Below are positions 6,815 to 14,697 of a stretch of DNA of 33,697 nt, in pieces. Origin of the DNA: Butyrivibrio sp. (GTDB lineage Bacteria > Bacillota > Clostridia > Lachnospirales > Lachnospiraceae); the NCBI GenBank assembly GCA_023664865.1, contig JAMPEU010000030.1, positions 1 to 33,697 on the forward strand, written 5' to 3'. Below the pieces are notes generated by a model that had not been told where the DNA came from, searched no databases, and worked only from the letters and a program-made list of their open reading frames with translations. A program made the position numbers and the translations under genes. The stretch's first letter is position 1. Each line of letters begins with the position of its first letter.

Positions 6815-8917
6815 CTAATACTCCCTATTAAGCTTATTATCAATAAGCCACTGAATATCGTCTTCATATATGGTTTGATATTTTAATGAAAACTTCATGT
6901 CCGAGGTATCGACTCCATTAGTGGTATATGCAAAAGAAATCCTATACCGCCATTGCCCCGGATATACATCTAATGTCGTATTTATGTCAACCGCATTTTC
7001 TATGTCTTTTCCTTCTCTGTAAAAAGAATAAGCAACGTCGCCTGATGGGTTGAATACTTCAAAGCTTATAAAAGATACGTCGGTAATAGGCCGCCAGAAA
7101 TGGCGTCCCGAACCATCTATCAGGTTTTCTAAGGTAATTGAAATATCTATGCTGTTGTCATGGTTTACATAAAAATAAGTTCCGCCACCGGCTGTTACAA
7201 CAGGCATCATTCGTTCCGAAAAAGAAACGCCCGTATTAACAATATATCCATTTTGAATATCATTCTTCGTTTGCTCGTAGGTTCTGTAATAGTCGTATAT
7301 CCGGGCGGACAACTGCTCATCAACAATCGAGTTGTCCTCAGCATTTGAAGTGTCCTCAATATCTATGACATCTTCATCATCAGACGCAAATCCCCATACG
7401 AACAAATCAATCAGCTTTGCGCTTACGACCGTTTTTTCAGCCGGCGTTTGATTTGTGCTTAACCGTACATACCAAGTGCCGGGGTATACGGCGTCTGTTA
7501 CCATAATCATATCACTTGCAATGAGATACTCCTGGCTGCCTGATATAAACCCATTTTGATTAAAGGTATATGTCCGTACCACTTCACCTTTGGGATTAAT
7601 TACCTCCAGCGTCCGATGGCTGTTTCCATTGGCGGCCGCATTTAGTTGGATTTTCGTATTATGCTCCGTAATATTAATTGCTATCTCTTTGGTTATCGCC
7701 TCTTCGCCGTCTTTAAATCCGATGATTTCCACAGAATTGGTATATAATGAAACAGCGTTAGTCCCGGCAGCAGAGTCCGCCTGATTATGCGCATTAGCCG
7801 CATACGCTCCTAAAAAGTTAAACCCACAGACAAACATAACCGTAAGCAGCAGAGATATTAAAATCCCCCATTTAGACATTTTCTTAAAATTCATAATCGC
7901 ATCCAGCCTTTCTTTCAATAATTCCCTACTTTCATTCAGCGTGAGAGAAACAAAAGCGTCCTTATAATTTCCGCCAAGTCCAATCGCATTTATCAGGGTA
8001 TCTCCATAGGCGTGCCGCCCCTGTGCATTAAGCCCCCATATAACGGCTTCATCACAGGAAAGCTCACAAGCCCTGCTTATTTCACGGCTCATCAGGTAAA
8101 CAAACGGATTAAACCAATGTACGCAGACGCTAAACTGCACCAGCCATTTATAAAACATATCCCGCCGTTTGAAATGCGTCAGCTCGTGCATGATTGTATA
8201 ATCAAAATCCGCAAGTGGCATTTCCGTGGTAGGGAGTATGATACAAGGCTTAAAAAAACCAATCAGCAGCGGCGATGAAACCAACTTATTTGTGTATAGC
8301 TCCACAGTGGTTTTTATGCCGTTCCTCTCAACCAGCCTTCCAAAGCGTTCCAATAAGTCAATATCCGCCACTTCCACGCAGCCAGCTCTGATATATTTAA
8401 CAAAGTCTTGGTAAACCGTGATTTTCCTGATAAACAAAACAAGCGCCGCCAGCAGCCAGACTAACCAGAGATTATTCCATACCGCCGCTGCTGCGTTTCT
8501 TACGAAATTATTGACAGTTCCCGCTGTTGCCGCATTATCTGCGGAATTATTAATTGTCTCCGTTGTTACCGCATTTTCCGCAGGGTTATCGGCTTTTTTC
8601 ACCGTTTTTGCGTCTTTCCGTCCTGCATTATCAGTTTGGGAGATATCAGCGGTATCCGCTGCGCCGTCTTGCTGCATATAAGCGAAACCTATCCCGCTTT
8701 GTTCCGCAGCCCTGTCAAAGCCTTGAAAAAGCATCGTCATCAAGTTCGTTTCCGCTGCAAATGGGAACAGCAGACGAGCAACCACCACGAGCCAAATATA
8801 ATATTGCCACCGTTTGCTAAGCCGCTCTTTGAACACAGAGCGAAGCAGCAAAAGCAAGATAATCAGCAGAGTGCCGGAGATAGAAAGCGACAAAACGACT
8901 TTCAGTATTTCATTCAT
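6815..8917 (-). CDS. BlaR1/MecR1-like M56 membrane metalloprotease with unusual sensor domain
   Basis: A 700-residue membrane protease. Two N-terminal TM helices (about 5-27, 37-56), a low-complexity Asn/Ala/Thr loop (85-145), a third TM (150-164), then the zinc protease domain with HELTH at 244-248 and the third ligand in CELSCDE (E285), and a fourth TM (348-368). In BlaR1/MecR1 this protease inactivates the BlaI/MecI repressor on a signal. The extracellular part (372-700) is not the penicillin-binding sensor. It appears to hold two similar beta-rich units (about 393-506 and 575-683) sharing E-V-x-N-P-x-G and VYPG-x-W motifs. Its start overlaps the repressor stop as ATGA. Signal unknown. Confidence 0.88.
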   Translation of the reverse strand: MNEILKVVLSLSISGTLLIILLLLLRSVFKERLSKRWQYYIWLVVVARLLFPFAAETNLMTMLFQGFDRAAEQSGIGFAYMQQDGAADTADISQTDNAGRKDAKTVKKADNPAENAVTTETINNSADNAATAGTVNNFVRNAAAAVWNNLWLVWLLAALVLFIRKITVYQDFVKYIRAGCVEVADIDLLERFGRLVERNGIKTTVELYTNKLVSSPLLIGFFKPCIILPTTEMPLADFDYTIMHELTHFKRRDMFYKWLVQFSVCVHWFNPFVYLMSREISRACELSCDEAVIWGLNAQGRHAYGDTLINAIGLGGNYKDAFVSLTLNESRELLKERLDAIMNFKKMSKWGILISLLLTVMFVCGFNFLGAYAANAHNQADSAAGTNAVSLYTNSVEIIGFKDGEEAITKEIAINITEHNTKIQLNAAANGNSHRTLEVINPKGEVVRTYTFNQNGFISGSQEYLIASDMIMVTDAVYPGTWYVRLSTNQTPAEKTVVSAKLIDLFVWGFASDDEDVIDIEDTSNAEDNSIVDEQLSARIYDYYRTYEQTKNDIQNGYIVNTGVSFSERMMPVVTAGGGTYFYVNHDNSIDISITLENLIDGSGRHFWRPITDVSFISFEVFNPSGDVAYSFYREGKDIENAVDINTTLDVYPGQWRYRISFAYTTNGVDTSDMKFSLKYQTIYEDDIQWLIDNKLNREY

Positions 8918-9291
8918 TTATTGCCTTCACCGCCCTTCCAATACTTTCTTAAATCTTCATAATCCTTAGACGAAAGCAAGTCTTTTTGGATAAGCGTGGA
9001 AACAAGCCCTTTTGCACTGCCTTCATAGAGTTTATCAAGCAGGGTTTTGGTCTGCGCCTCTTGATAATCCACTTCTAAAACAGTCGCCGTATATTGATTA
9101 CGGAAACCTGTTTTACTTGCTTTTAAAAAGCCTTTATTAGTCAGGCGCGAAAGCAAAGTTATAATCGTGTTTTTAGTCCACGGAGTCCCTTTATCTTCTA
9201 ACGCCTTGACAATTTCCGCATATAAAGCCATGCCGCCGTTAGCCCATACAATTTTCATAAGCTCCAATTCATAATCCGATATTTGCTGCAT
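8914..9291 (-). CDS. BlaI/MecI-family transcriptional repressor
   Basis: A 125-residue winged-helix repressor. MQQISDYELELMKIVWANGG followed by WTKNTIITLLSRLTNKGFLK is the standard BlaI/MecI N-terminal fold; the C-terminal dimerisation helices hold the protease-sensitive region. The start at 9291 has AAGGAGG 7 nt upstream; a frame extending to 9564 is a non-coding overrun. The stop overlaps the M56 protease start. Upstream are two TACA-N3-TGTA-like operators, so it should repress itself and the protease until the protease is activated. No beta-lactamase or PBP gene is adjacent; other targets would lie elsewhere. Confidence 0.92.
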   Translation of the reverse strand: MQQISDYELELMKIVWANGGMALYAEIVKALEDKGTPWTKNTIITLLSRLTNKGFLKASKTGFRNQYTATVLEVDYQEAQTKTLLDKLYEGSAKGLVSTLIQKDLLSSKDYEDLRKYWKGGEGNK

Positions 9292-9312
9292 TGTTATCCT
9301 CCTTGTGTGGAT

Positions 9313-9362
9313 TACATTTTGTACTCCACTTACAAGATAACATTCTGTACGCCAGATGTCAA
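9313..9362 (-). promoter_or_regulatory. blaI-type promoter with two BlaI/MecI-like operators
   Basis: On the minus strand TTGACA (9362-9357), a 17-bp spacer and TATCTT (9339-9334). The palindrome TACATTTTGTA (9313-9323) is exact to the TACA/TGTA operator type, and AACATTCTGTA (9339-9349) is a one-base variant 26 bp away inside the spacer. Two operators overlapping and following the promoter is the known autoregulatory layout for this family. Confidence 0.7.
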
Positions 9363-9400
9363 GCTCTATATTTATATCAGGCAAGCAAAGACAATAAGTA

Positions 9401-9429
9401 TTGCTTTTGTGCGTACAAACGTGTATAAT
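9401..9429 (+). promoter_or_regulatory. Promoter of the RHH/RelE-ParE toxin-antitoxin operon
   Basis: TTGCTT (9401-9406), 17 bp, TATAAT (9424-9429), 45 bp before the antitoxin start. The spacer region has the palindrome TTTGTGCGTACAAA (5-bp arms, 9406-9419), a candidate site for the ribbon-helix-helix antitoxin. Confidence 0.55.
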
Positions 9430-9473
9430 AAAAAAGCAGATGGGAAAGTTATCTCTTGAAGGGAGTTTTTGAT

Positions 9474-9776
9474 ATGGCAAAATCAGCAAATTTATATGCA
9501 CGAATCGAGCCGGACGTAAAAGAACAGGCAGAAAGCATTTTAAGCGCTCTTGGCATTCCGGCATCTAATGCTATCAATATGTTTTACAAACAAATTATAC
9601 TTCAAAAAGGACTGCCTTTTGAAGTAAAACTGCCGGAGCATCCTCTGAATATCAGCCACATGACTGCTAAGCAGCTTGATACGGAACTAGAGAAAGGATA
9701 TGCGGATATTCAAGCCGGACGTACTATTCCGGCAAGACAGGCATTTGCAGAAATCCGTAAGGAATATGGTATATGA
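9474..9776 (+). CDS. RelB/DinJ-family antitoxin
   Basis: A 100-residue antitoxin. The N-terminal part, MAKSANLYARIEPDVKEQAE followed by ILSALGIPASNAINMFYKQI, is a typical RelB/DinJ ribbon-helix-helix domain; the rest wraps the toxin. In this family the antitoxin neutralises a RelE/ParE-fold toxin and represses its own operon. The start at 9474 has GGGAG 8 nt upstream; a TTG at 9456 in the same frame is less likely. The stop overlaps the toxin start (ATGA), the usual coupled order. Confidence 0.9.
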   Translation: MAKSANLYARIEPDVKEQAESILSALGIPASNAINMFYKQIILQKGLPFEVKLPEHPLNISHMTAKQLDTELEKGYADIQAGRTIPARQAFAEIRKEYGI

Positions 9777-10105
9777 ACTATGAAATCAGTATGACGCCAC
9801 AGGCAAAAAACGACCTACGCAGCATATTTGAGTATATTGCATTTGATTTGCAGTCTCCTCAGAATGCGGCAGGTCAACTTGACCGACTTGAAAAACACAT
9901 TGCATCTCTAAACGAAATGCCAGAACGCTGCCGTGTATATGACAAAGAGCCGTGGTTCAGCCGCAATCTGCGTATCCTTCCGGTAGACAATTATCTTGTT
10001 TTCTACATACCTGACAATGAAGAAAAAGTTGTTACGGTTGTTCGTGTAATGTACGGTGGTCGAGATATTGACCTGCATTTAAATAGCACCCCCAAAGGAG
10101 GCTAA
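9773..10105 (+). CDS. RelE/ParE-family toxin
   Basis: A 110-residue RelE/ParE-fold toxin. MNYEISMTPQAKNDLRSIFE at the start and NLRILPVDNYLVFYIPDNEE, VVRVMYGGRDID near the end are the characteristic strands of the superfamily. Members act as ribosome-dependent mRNA nucleases (RelE) or gyrase poisons (ParE); which one this is cannot be told here. It is translationally coupled to the upstream antitoxin. An AAAGGAGG near its 3' end serves the following, truncated hydrolase gene, so the remnant reads on from the same transcript. Confidence 0.88.
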   Translation: MNYEISMTPQAKNDLRSIFEYIAFDLQSPQNAAGQLDRLEKHIASLNEMPERCRVYDKEPWFSRNLRILPVDNYLVFYIPDNEEKVVTVVRVMYGGRDIDLHLNSTPKGG

Positions 10106-10110
10106 CAACC

Positions 10111-10430
10111 ATGATTTATGAAAGCCAAGAAGTCGTTTTACAAGGAAAGCGGCAAACCATTCTTTTAGAAGGAAAATCCGCAGACGCGCCCGTGATGATT
10201 ATGTTCCACGGCGGTCCGTGGGGATCTGTAATCTATGGGGAGGCATACCGCGGATATTATCCGGAGCTTTCCGCGAAATATATTCTCGTGTGGTGGGACC
10301 AATACGGCTGCGGTAAAAACTATGTTAAAAATCCCGAAGGACTTGTCGTTGAAGATTTTGCAAAAATGGCTGTGGATTTAGTTGATGCAGTCCGCAAAAT
10401 GTATCCCGACCACAGAAACATGGCCGGGAA
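10111..10430 (+). pseudogene. Truncated alpha/beta hydrolase (proline iminopeptidase-like), N-terminal third only
   Basis: About 105 residues resemble the start of a proline iminopeptidase-like hydrolase: the oxyanion-hole motif MIMFHGGPWGS (about residues 28-38) and ILVWWDQYGCGKN (about 58-70). The similarity ends at VRKMYPDHR, just before where the nucleophile elbow (GxSxG) should be. The frame then continues to 10575 antisense to the ATC-hydrolase-like gene, which is not plausible coding. The active site is missing, so this is a broken gene. It has a good ribosome site and follows the toxin by 5 bp. The break (about 10425-10475) marks a recombination junction with operon R. Confidence 0.75.
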
Positions 10431-10475
10431 TGTTAAAAGAAATGGCGGGATTTGCGGGCTGATTTTTCCAAGTCC

Positions 10476-11105
10476 TTATTTCTTCTTATACCCGCAGTCG
10501 CAGTACGGTCCGCCGGACGCCAGCGTGTACTCCCGCACAAATTCCGTCGTCCCTCCTGCGTCCGACATCGTATAATCCAAGTGGCACAACGCCGGAGTAA
10601 TATCAAAGATTCCTAATTTCTTCATTAAAGCGCAGATGCCGCAGCACTCAAACCTTGCCTCATAGCCGCTTCCGTCAGGATAAGGCAGAAATTTCATATT
10701 CCACGAATACGGATTCCTGTCGCCGGCGCGAAAAGCTTCCGTTTGTTTAAGCCCCGCTATGTCCTTCGGCGTGAATTTCTTTTTGCCGGACTGGGCGCAA
10801 AACCATTTCATCGGCTTTATCGTCATGGCGTTAGCATAATAATCCGTCATCTGCTCCACAGAAGGCTTTTGCGGCATATTGAGATAAAACGCCGCCAGCA
10901 TCGAGGCGTTGACGATGTTCATTTTAAAGCGGTCTTCCTTTTCAAATTCAGGCAGTTCCCTTATAATCTCCTGATACTTTGTTTTTGCCCGCCTCTTAAC
11001 TTCTTTTGCCGTACCCGCATCAAAGTCTAAAGTCACAGACAACTGCTTTTTAAAAGATGCGCAAAACAGCATCCACATACCCATAGGCATACCTACATAT
11101 TTCAT
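10476..11105 (-). CDS. ATC-hydrolase-like protein, operon R
   Basis: A 209-residue protein with the C-terminal signature of the L-2-amino-thiazoline-4-carboxylate hydrolase-like family: FECCGICALMKKLGIFDITP, ALCHLDYTMSDAGGTTEFVR, ending GGPYCDCGY. This form, with Cys in CGIC, ALC and CDC, is closer to the typical clostridial type than its paralogue at 2172-2885. The substrate is unproven. The ATG at 11105 is preceded by GGAG sites. It is the last gene of operon R, and its 3' end abuts the break in the truncated hydrolase on the other strand. Family call moderately sure. Confidence 0.7.
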   Translation of the reverse strand: MKYVGMPMGMWMLFCASFKKQLSVTLDFDAGTAKEVKRRAKTKYQEIIRELPEFEKEDRFKMNIVNASMLAAFYLNMPQKPSVEQMTDYYANAMTIKPMKWFCAQSGKKKFTPKDIAGLKQTEAFRAGDRNPYSWNMKFLPYPDGSGYEARFECCGICALMKKLGIFDITPALCHLDYTMSDAGGTTEFVREYTLASGGPYCDCGYKKK

Positions 11106-11187
11106 ATCACTCCACTCCTGTCTTTATTTCAGATTTACTTTGTCCATCAGTGCAAAAATATGAAAATTTCATAATCCTACCACACTA

Positions 11188-11805
11188 TTACATTAACAGA
11201 AAAAGCCCTAAAAACATAATCATTCCCGCCAGATTCCCCGCCCCCGGCGCTTTAAGCAGCATAAGTATAAGGTAAAGCGGGGCGACGTTGAATATACAGC
11301 CCCAGCGCGGAAGAGATGTATTCCCCATAACGACGGCTATAAAAAGGGTTATTACCGAAACCGCCTGTCCCAAATAGCAGACATACATGGTGGATAAGGT
11401 TGCTTTAAAAAAATCCAGAGCCGTTTCCCGCGCCTCTTCCGTCCTTCCCAGCCGTATGTAAAACCATTCCACCGCGCCGCAGAATACATGGTGCGCCGCT
11501 CCTGAAATAAAAAACACTACCGCCGCCGTTATCATGATTACGGCATAAACAACGGAAAACTGCTTCATCCACTCATATAAAGCAAAATATCCGCCAAAAG
11601 ACATCATCAGCGCAAGCAGCCCGAGCATCATGGACGCAAGCGGCTTTTTTAACGACATTCCTGCAAAAACTTTCGCCATCTTTTGATTATCTTTTAAACA
11701 TTCAAAACTGAATTTTCCGCCCGGCGCATATATTAAGAGCATATCGCACGCCCAGCAAAGCGCGTGTCCGGCAAACGCCATTAAAATCAGCATTTTTATC
11801 ACCAT
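11188..11805 (-). CDS. Six/seven-TM membrane protein of unknown function, operon R
   Basis: A 205-residue multi-pass membrane protein, paralogous in layout to 5794-6516: first helix with CWACDMLLIYAPGG, mid-protein AAHHVFCGAVEWFY, late PRWGCIFNVAPLY. The His pair and Cys before the third or fourth helix are shared features that might bind a metal or lie in an active site; this is speculation. The start at 11805 has a GGGGGG run 7 nt upstream; a longer frame to 11904 overlaps the upstream gene and is rejected. It follows the BAAT-like hydrolase by 16 bp. Confidence 0.72.
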   Translation of the reverse strand: MVIKMLILMAFAGHALCWACDMLLIYAPGGKFSFECLKDNQKMAKVFAGMSLKKPLASMMLGLLALMMSFGGYFALYEWMKQFSVVYAVIMITAAVVFFISGAAHHVFCGAVEWFYIRLGRTEEARETALDFFKATLSTMYVCYLGQAVSVITLFIAVVMGNTSLPRWGCIFNVAPLYLILMLLKAPGAGNLAGMIMFLGLFLLM

Positions 11806-11821
11806 ATTAATCCCCCCCTTA

Positions 11822-12712
11822 TCACCATTCACCAAGAGCATTGAAAATATCTTCACTACTCTTCTTTCTCGCCGCCTCACAAGCCTGCGGATATTTCTTT
11901 TCATTGGGGCAGCTCCGTTTAAACATTCTCATCATTCGTTTGTCGCCTTTAGGGCAAATGCCGATAGCATGGCTTGCATTTTCGTATGCGATTTCCCTGA
12001 CTTCATGCGCAAAACCACATTCCTGCAGAACTTTTATCATTCTCGCCGTCGCTGCGTCTGACGGCCATACATCGTCCCATGTCGGATGCAGGAAAAGAAT
12101 ATCGCCATTGATATTCTCCACCTTAATGCGCGATTCCGGATTCAGCCGCGCCGTCTCATAAGCCGCCCTCATAAAATATTTGAAACCGTACTCCGGCGTT
12201 TTATGGAACTTTTGCAAGCCCTTCCACAAACCATCGTCGAGAATGGAAAAAGGCGTATACGGCAGATTTTCACCCTGATACTCATATACTGAAAATCCAA
12301 GGGGCTTTATCATATTTTTCATCGCTTCCATCACATAATCAAAAGGAACTACCGCAATAACCTTCGTAATCTGCGGGATAAGCGATGCACAAAGGAGCGT
12401 ATATCCCGCGCCCGTAGAAGTTCCCATCATGCAGATTTCTCCGTATCCGTTCTCATTCAGCCATTTACACGCTTTCTTTGCAAAATCCACTGGAATATGT
12501 ATCAGTTCGCGCGGAAGCCCTTTCCAGAGATAAAATCCCAGAACCATCACAGAATATCCCTGCGCCGCTATTTCTTCGCCCATTTTTATGCATGTTTCTT
12601 CATTACAGCCCGCGCCGCCAACAAATAAGACCGCTTTTCCCGCTTTTTTATGTCCCCTATGGAAATACGCCCTAAATCCGTCTTTTTGCAATTCAAAACG
12701 CACCCAGTCCAT
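11822..12712 (-). CDS. Alpha/beta hydrolase, acyl-CoA thioesterase / BAAT C-terminal-like
   Basis: A 296-residue cytosolic alpha/beta hydrolase. The nucleophile elbow is MGTSTGAGY with S99, the acid lies in HPTWDDVWPSDA (D213 or D214), and the base is H248 in ENASHAIG. The DDVWPS segment and overall order resemble the C-terminal catalytic domain of acyl-CoA thioester hydrolases and bile-acid-CoA:amino acid transferases (BAAT_C), but the N-terminal BAAT domain is absent, so it may act on another ester or thioester. The start has AGGAGAGG upstream. Third gene of operon R. Confidence 0.82.
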   Translation of the reverse strand: MDWVRFELQKDGFRAYFHRGHKKAGKAVLFVGGAGCNEETCIKMGEEIAAQGYSVMVLGFYLWKGLPRELIHIPVDFAKKACKWLNENGYGEICMMGTSTGAGYTLLCASLIPQITKVIAVVPFDYVMEAMKNMIKPLGFSVYEYQGENLPYTPFSILDDGLWKGLQKFHKTPEYGFKYFMRAAYETARLNPESRIKVENINGDILFLHPTWDDVWPSDAATARMIKVLQECGFAHEVREIAYENASHAIGICPKGDKRMMRMFKRSCPNEKKYPQACEAARKKSSEDIFNALGEW

Positions 12713-12746
12713 TGCGCCCTCTCCTTGTATTTTCCGCCTTACTTTC

Positions 12747-13226
12747 TCAGATTATAATTGCAAGTTCTGCCAGCAGCGCCGCCGCTGGAATATAGACCAC
12801 AGACATAATCGCTCTTTCCACTAACACCATCTTATTCGATTTTACATGATTCATATCTTCCGTACCTTTTATCACCCAGAATTTACTGAACCGCACCCAG
12901 ATTTTATCTACCACGATACCGTCGTACCAGTTCATCACTTCAAGTAAAATGACAGCGTGGACAAACGCAGTCTTAAAGTCGGAAATGCCGCTCCAACAGC
13001 CGATAAATACTACAGGCAGTATCACCGAACCCAGAACAAGCGCAGTAAAAAATATGATTTTGCGACGTTTTGCTTCTTCTTTTGTCGTCAGCCCCATCTC
13101 ATACACCTGCTCCTGAATCGGTTTCGGATAGAAGAAAATGCCCCGTACCGGATTATCCAGAACCAACAGCTTTATACATACCGTGAAAAAAATCAAATAT
13201 AAAATAATCTGCAAAATAAAAACCAT
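12747..13226 (-). CDS. Small membrane protein, three to four TM segments, operon R
   Basis: A 159-residue membrane protein without a named function. Hydrophobic segments at about 3-23, 57-78, 82-98 and 137-158, with a charged loop (PKPIQEQVYEMGLTTKEEAK) after the first. Same architecture as 3069-3560 of operon L, including an aromatic WYDGIVVDKIWV patch after the third segment, so the two look paralogous. It starts at ATG 13226 with AAGGAG upstream and lies between two alpha/beta hydrolase genes (gaps of 21 and 34 bp). Confidence 0.68.
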   Translation of the reverse strand: MVFILQIILYLIFFTVCIKLLVLDNPVRGIFFYPKPIQEQVYEMGLTTKEEAKRRKIIFFTALVLGSVILPVVFIGCWSGISDFKTAFVHAVILLEVMNWYDGIVVDKIWVRFSKFWVIKGTEDMNHVKSNKMVLVERAIMSVVYIPAAALLAELAIII

Positions 13227-13247
13227 GACCTACTCCTTTCAGCTGCC

Positions 13248-14027
13248 TCACTCTATCCCGCAGCAGTTTCTGATTTCCTGCGCCCATTCTTTCGGGTAGC
13301 AGATTAGAAGTTCCTCATGCTGCAGCTCATGACGGCGGATATCCGGATTTTTAAAGTGCATATGATACCGCTCCAGATACATTTCCCCCATTTTTACAGC
13401 GTAAAAGACATGTATCGTCGTGCCGGGTACGGAAATATCATTTTCAATCGGTGTAACCAAATCCGAATAGAATTGATTGCGAATGCTTTCCCGTCTGACA
13501 AAGGACATGCGGGTATTGCTCATACCGAACATATCCATCATTTTCTCATAATACTGTCTTTCGCCTTCCGGCTGTTTCTCAAGGCGTTTCTGCATAAATC
13601 CCGGCACTCTGCCCTTCTTAAACATACCGTGCAGCATTTTACCAATCAACCAAGCCTTAAATTTTGCAGACAGCCCGCTATCCTGATCCATATCGGAGCT
13701 GCCTATTATAGCATGGCTGATATGTATTTTCTTACGCTGCACCAGCAGCCCTACAAAACTCCCGCCTAAAGAACAACCGTAAGCGGCATGGATTTGACCG
13801 CCGAATTTTTCTTTGACATAGCCTTCAATCTTCTCCGTTTCCGTCAGCATATCGGGAAAAATTGCGTCCTCGGTTTCGTCAAAACCGTCATACGATACGC
13901 AGACCACCCTAAAGTCCGGCTCAAGAAGCTTTATGACTGCCTCAAAATTAGACTTCCAATGGCAGCATGTGCCCGGAAGTAATAATATCGCTGGAGAACT
14001 GCTCTCTCCAAATTCATAGAATTTCAT
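13248..14027 (-). CDS. Alpha/beta hydrolase (first gene of operon R)
   Basis: A 259-residue alpha/beta hydrolase-fold protein. The N-terminal strand carries ILLLPGTCCHW as oxyanion region, the nucleophile elbow is AYGCSLGGSF with S86, and a C-terminal His in LQHEELL (about 237) is the likely base. The substrate is unknown and similarity to named enzymes is weak. The start at 14027 is preceded by GGAG about 10 nt away. It is first in an operon with a long leader (about 160 nt) holding two TetR-type operators. Confidence 0.8.
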   Translation of the reverse strand: MKFYEFGESSSPAILLLPGTCCHWKSNFEAVIKLLEPDFRVVCVSYDGFDETEDAIFPDMLTETEKIEGYVKEKFGGQIHAAYGCSLGGSFVGLLVQRKKIHISHAIIGSSDMDQDSGLSAKFKAWLIGKMLHGMFKKGRVPGFMQKRLEKQPEGERQYYEKMMDMFGMSNTRMSFVRRESIRNQFYSDLVTPIENDISVPGTTIHVFYAVKMGEMYLERYHMHFKNPDIRRHELQHEELLICYPKEWAQEIRNCCGIE

Positions 14028-14123
14028 ATCTGCTTATCTCCATTTCTTATCTATGTTATGTAAACTAATTGAATCCGCATGCAACTTGCTTAAAAGCGTC
14101 TTTTTCAGTAGTCACTAATATTA

Positions 14124-14139
14124 ATTAGTATTATCTAAC
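14124..14139 (-). promoter_or_regulatory. TetR-type operator, operon R proximal (site F)
   Basis: ATTAGTATTATCTAAC differs from GTTAG-N6-CTAAC at one base. It overlaps a second palindrome, ACTAAT-ATTA-ATTAGT (14114-14129), giving three spaced half-sites. Spacing to site E is 46 bp, compared with 45 bp between C and D of operon L. Confidence 0.5.
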
Positions 14140-14169
14140 CATTATTTTTAATATATGCGACTACTATTT

Positions 14170-14185
14170 GTTAGCAGCCGCTAAC
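14170..14185 (-). promoter_or_regulatory. TetR-type operator at the operon R transcription start (site E)
   Basis: GTTAGCAGCCGCTAAC, exact to the consensus, starts 8 bp after the -10. In RNA the GCGGCTGCT arm can pair with AGTAGTCGC 7 nt later (nine pairs, two of them G-U). The site and its surroundings, TTTGTTAGYAGCCGCTAAC and AGTATACTCC, match operon L almost base for base. Confidence 0.65.
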
Positions 14186-14193
14186 CTTTATCA

Positions 14194-14223
14194 AGTATAC
14201 TCCTTTTGTCCTGTGTTTGTCAA
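14194..14223 (-). promoter_or_regulatory. Operon R promoter
   Basis: On the minus strand TTGACA (14223-14218), an 18-bp spacer and TATACT (14199-14194). Both elements are the same as in the operon L promoter. It precedes operators E and F and the alpha/beta hydrolase gene. Confidence 0.65.
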
Positions 14224-14256
14224 CAGTGTGACAGTCTGTGAAATATTTTCTTGTTG

Positions 14257-14317
14257 CTATTCACAGCCTATATGGCATGAAAACATATGAGTTCATGCCC
14301 TCGACAACTGTGAATAG
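14257..14317. repeat. Nested palindromic repeat (full copy)
   Basis: Outer arms CTATTCACAG/CTGTGAATAG (14257-14266, 14308-14317) enclose inner arms GGCATGAA/TTCATGCC (14274-14281, 14292-14299). Its left part with 6 upstream bases (14251-14282) recurs at 20965-20996 with 31 of 32 bases identical, so it is a dispersed element and not a private hairpin. It lies between the divergent operon R promoter and the retropepsin cassette. Confidence 0.7.
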
Positions 14318-14368
14318 TATCATTTTCTTACTTATCCAAGATTATCCAAGATTTGATGAAATTTTAAC

Positions 14369-14397
14369 TTTTCAAACAAATGCATTCAGCGTATAAT
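14369..14397 (+). promoter_or_regulatory. Promoter of the retropepsin cassette
   Basis: TTTTCA (14369-14374), 17 bp, TATAAT (14392-14397), 43 bp before the first start. A tandem TTATCCAAGA pair just upstream (about 14332-14352) may be a regulator site. Confidence 0.45.
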
Positions 14398-14439
14398 AAA
14401 AATATAGTGAAACAAATTATCGCGGTAGGAGGTTTTGGT

Positions 14440-14697
14440 ATGCCAGAGAGATTGACATGGACGCAGATGGTACAGAAATATCCTGACAAATGGCTAGCCT
14501 TATCCGATTGTGAATACTATGATAGCAGTGAAACAACCATAATTAAAGCAGCAATCTATAAAGTATTCGATTCTGACGATGAATATGAAAACTTTCGCAT
14601 AGACAACATGGGAAAAGGTTATCGGTACAGGTACACGACAGAACCGGTCATAAGCGGGGTAACATATGGAGAAAACTTTACAGTTGGAATTAGATAG
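14440..14697 (+). CDS. Small protein of unknown function, partner of the retropepsin-like gene
   Basis: An 85-residue soluble acidic protein starting MPERLTWTQMVQKYPDKWLAL. I do not recognise a characterised family. The start at 14440 has TAGGAGG 8 nt upstream; an ATG at 14380 in the same frame lies over the -10 and is rejected. Its 3' end overlaps the next gene by 32 bp, so the two are cotranslated and probably act together. Confidence 0.75.
   Translation: MPERLTWTQMVQKYPDKWLALSDCEYYDSSETTIIKAAIYKVFDSDDEYENFRIDNMGKGYRYRYTTEPVISGVTYGENFTVGIR

Noticed and set aside
10431-10575. Continuation of the truncated hydrolase frame
   Set aside because: It runs antisense through the end of the ATC-hydrolase-like gene and shows no hydrolase features.
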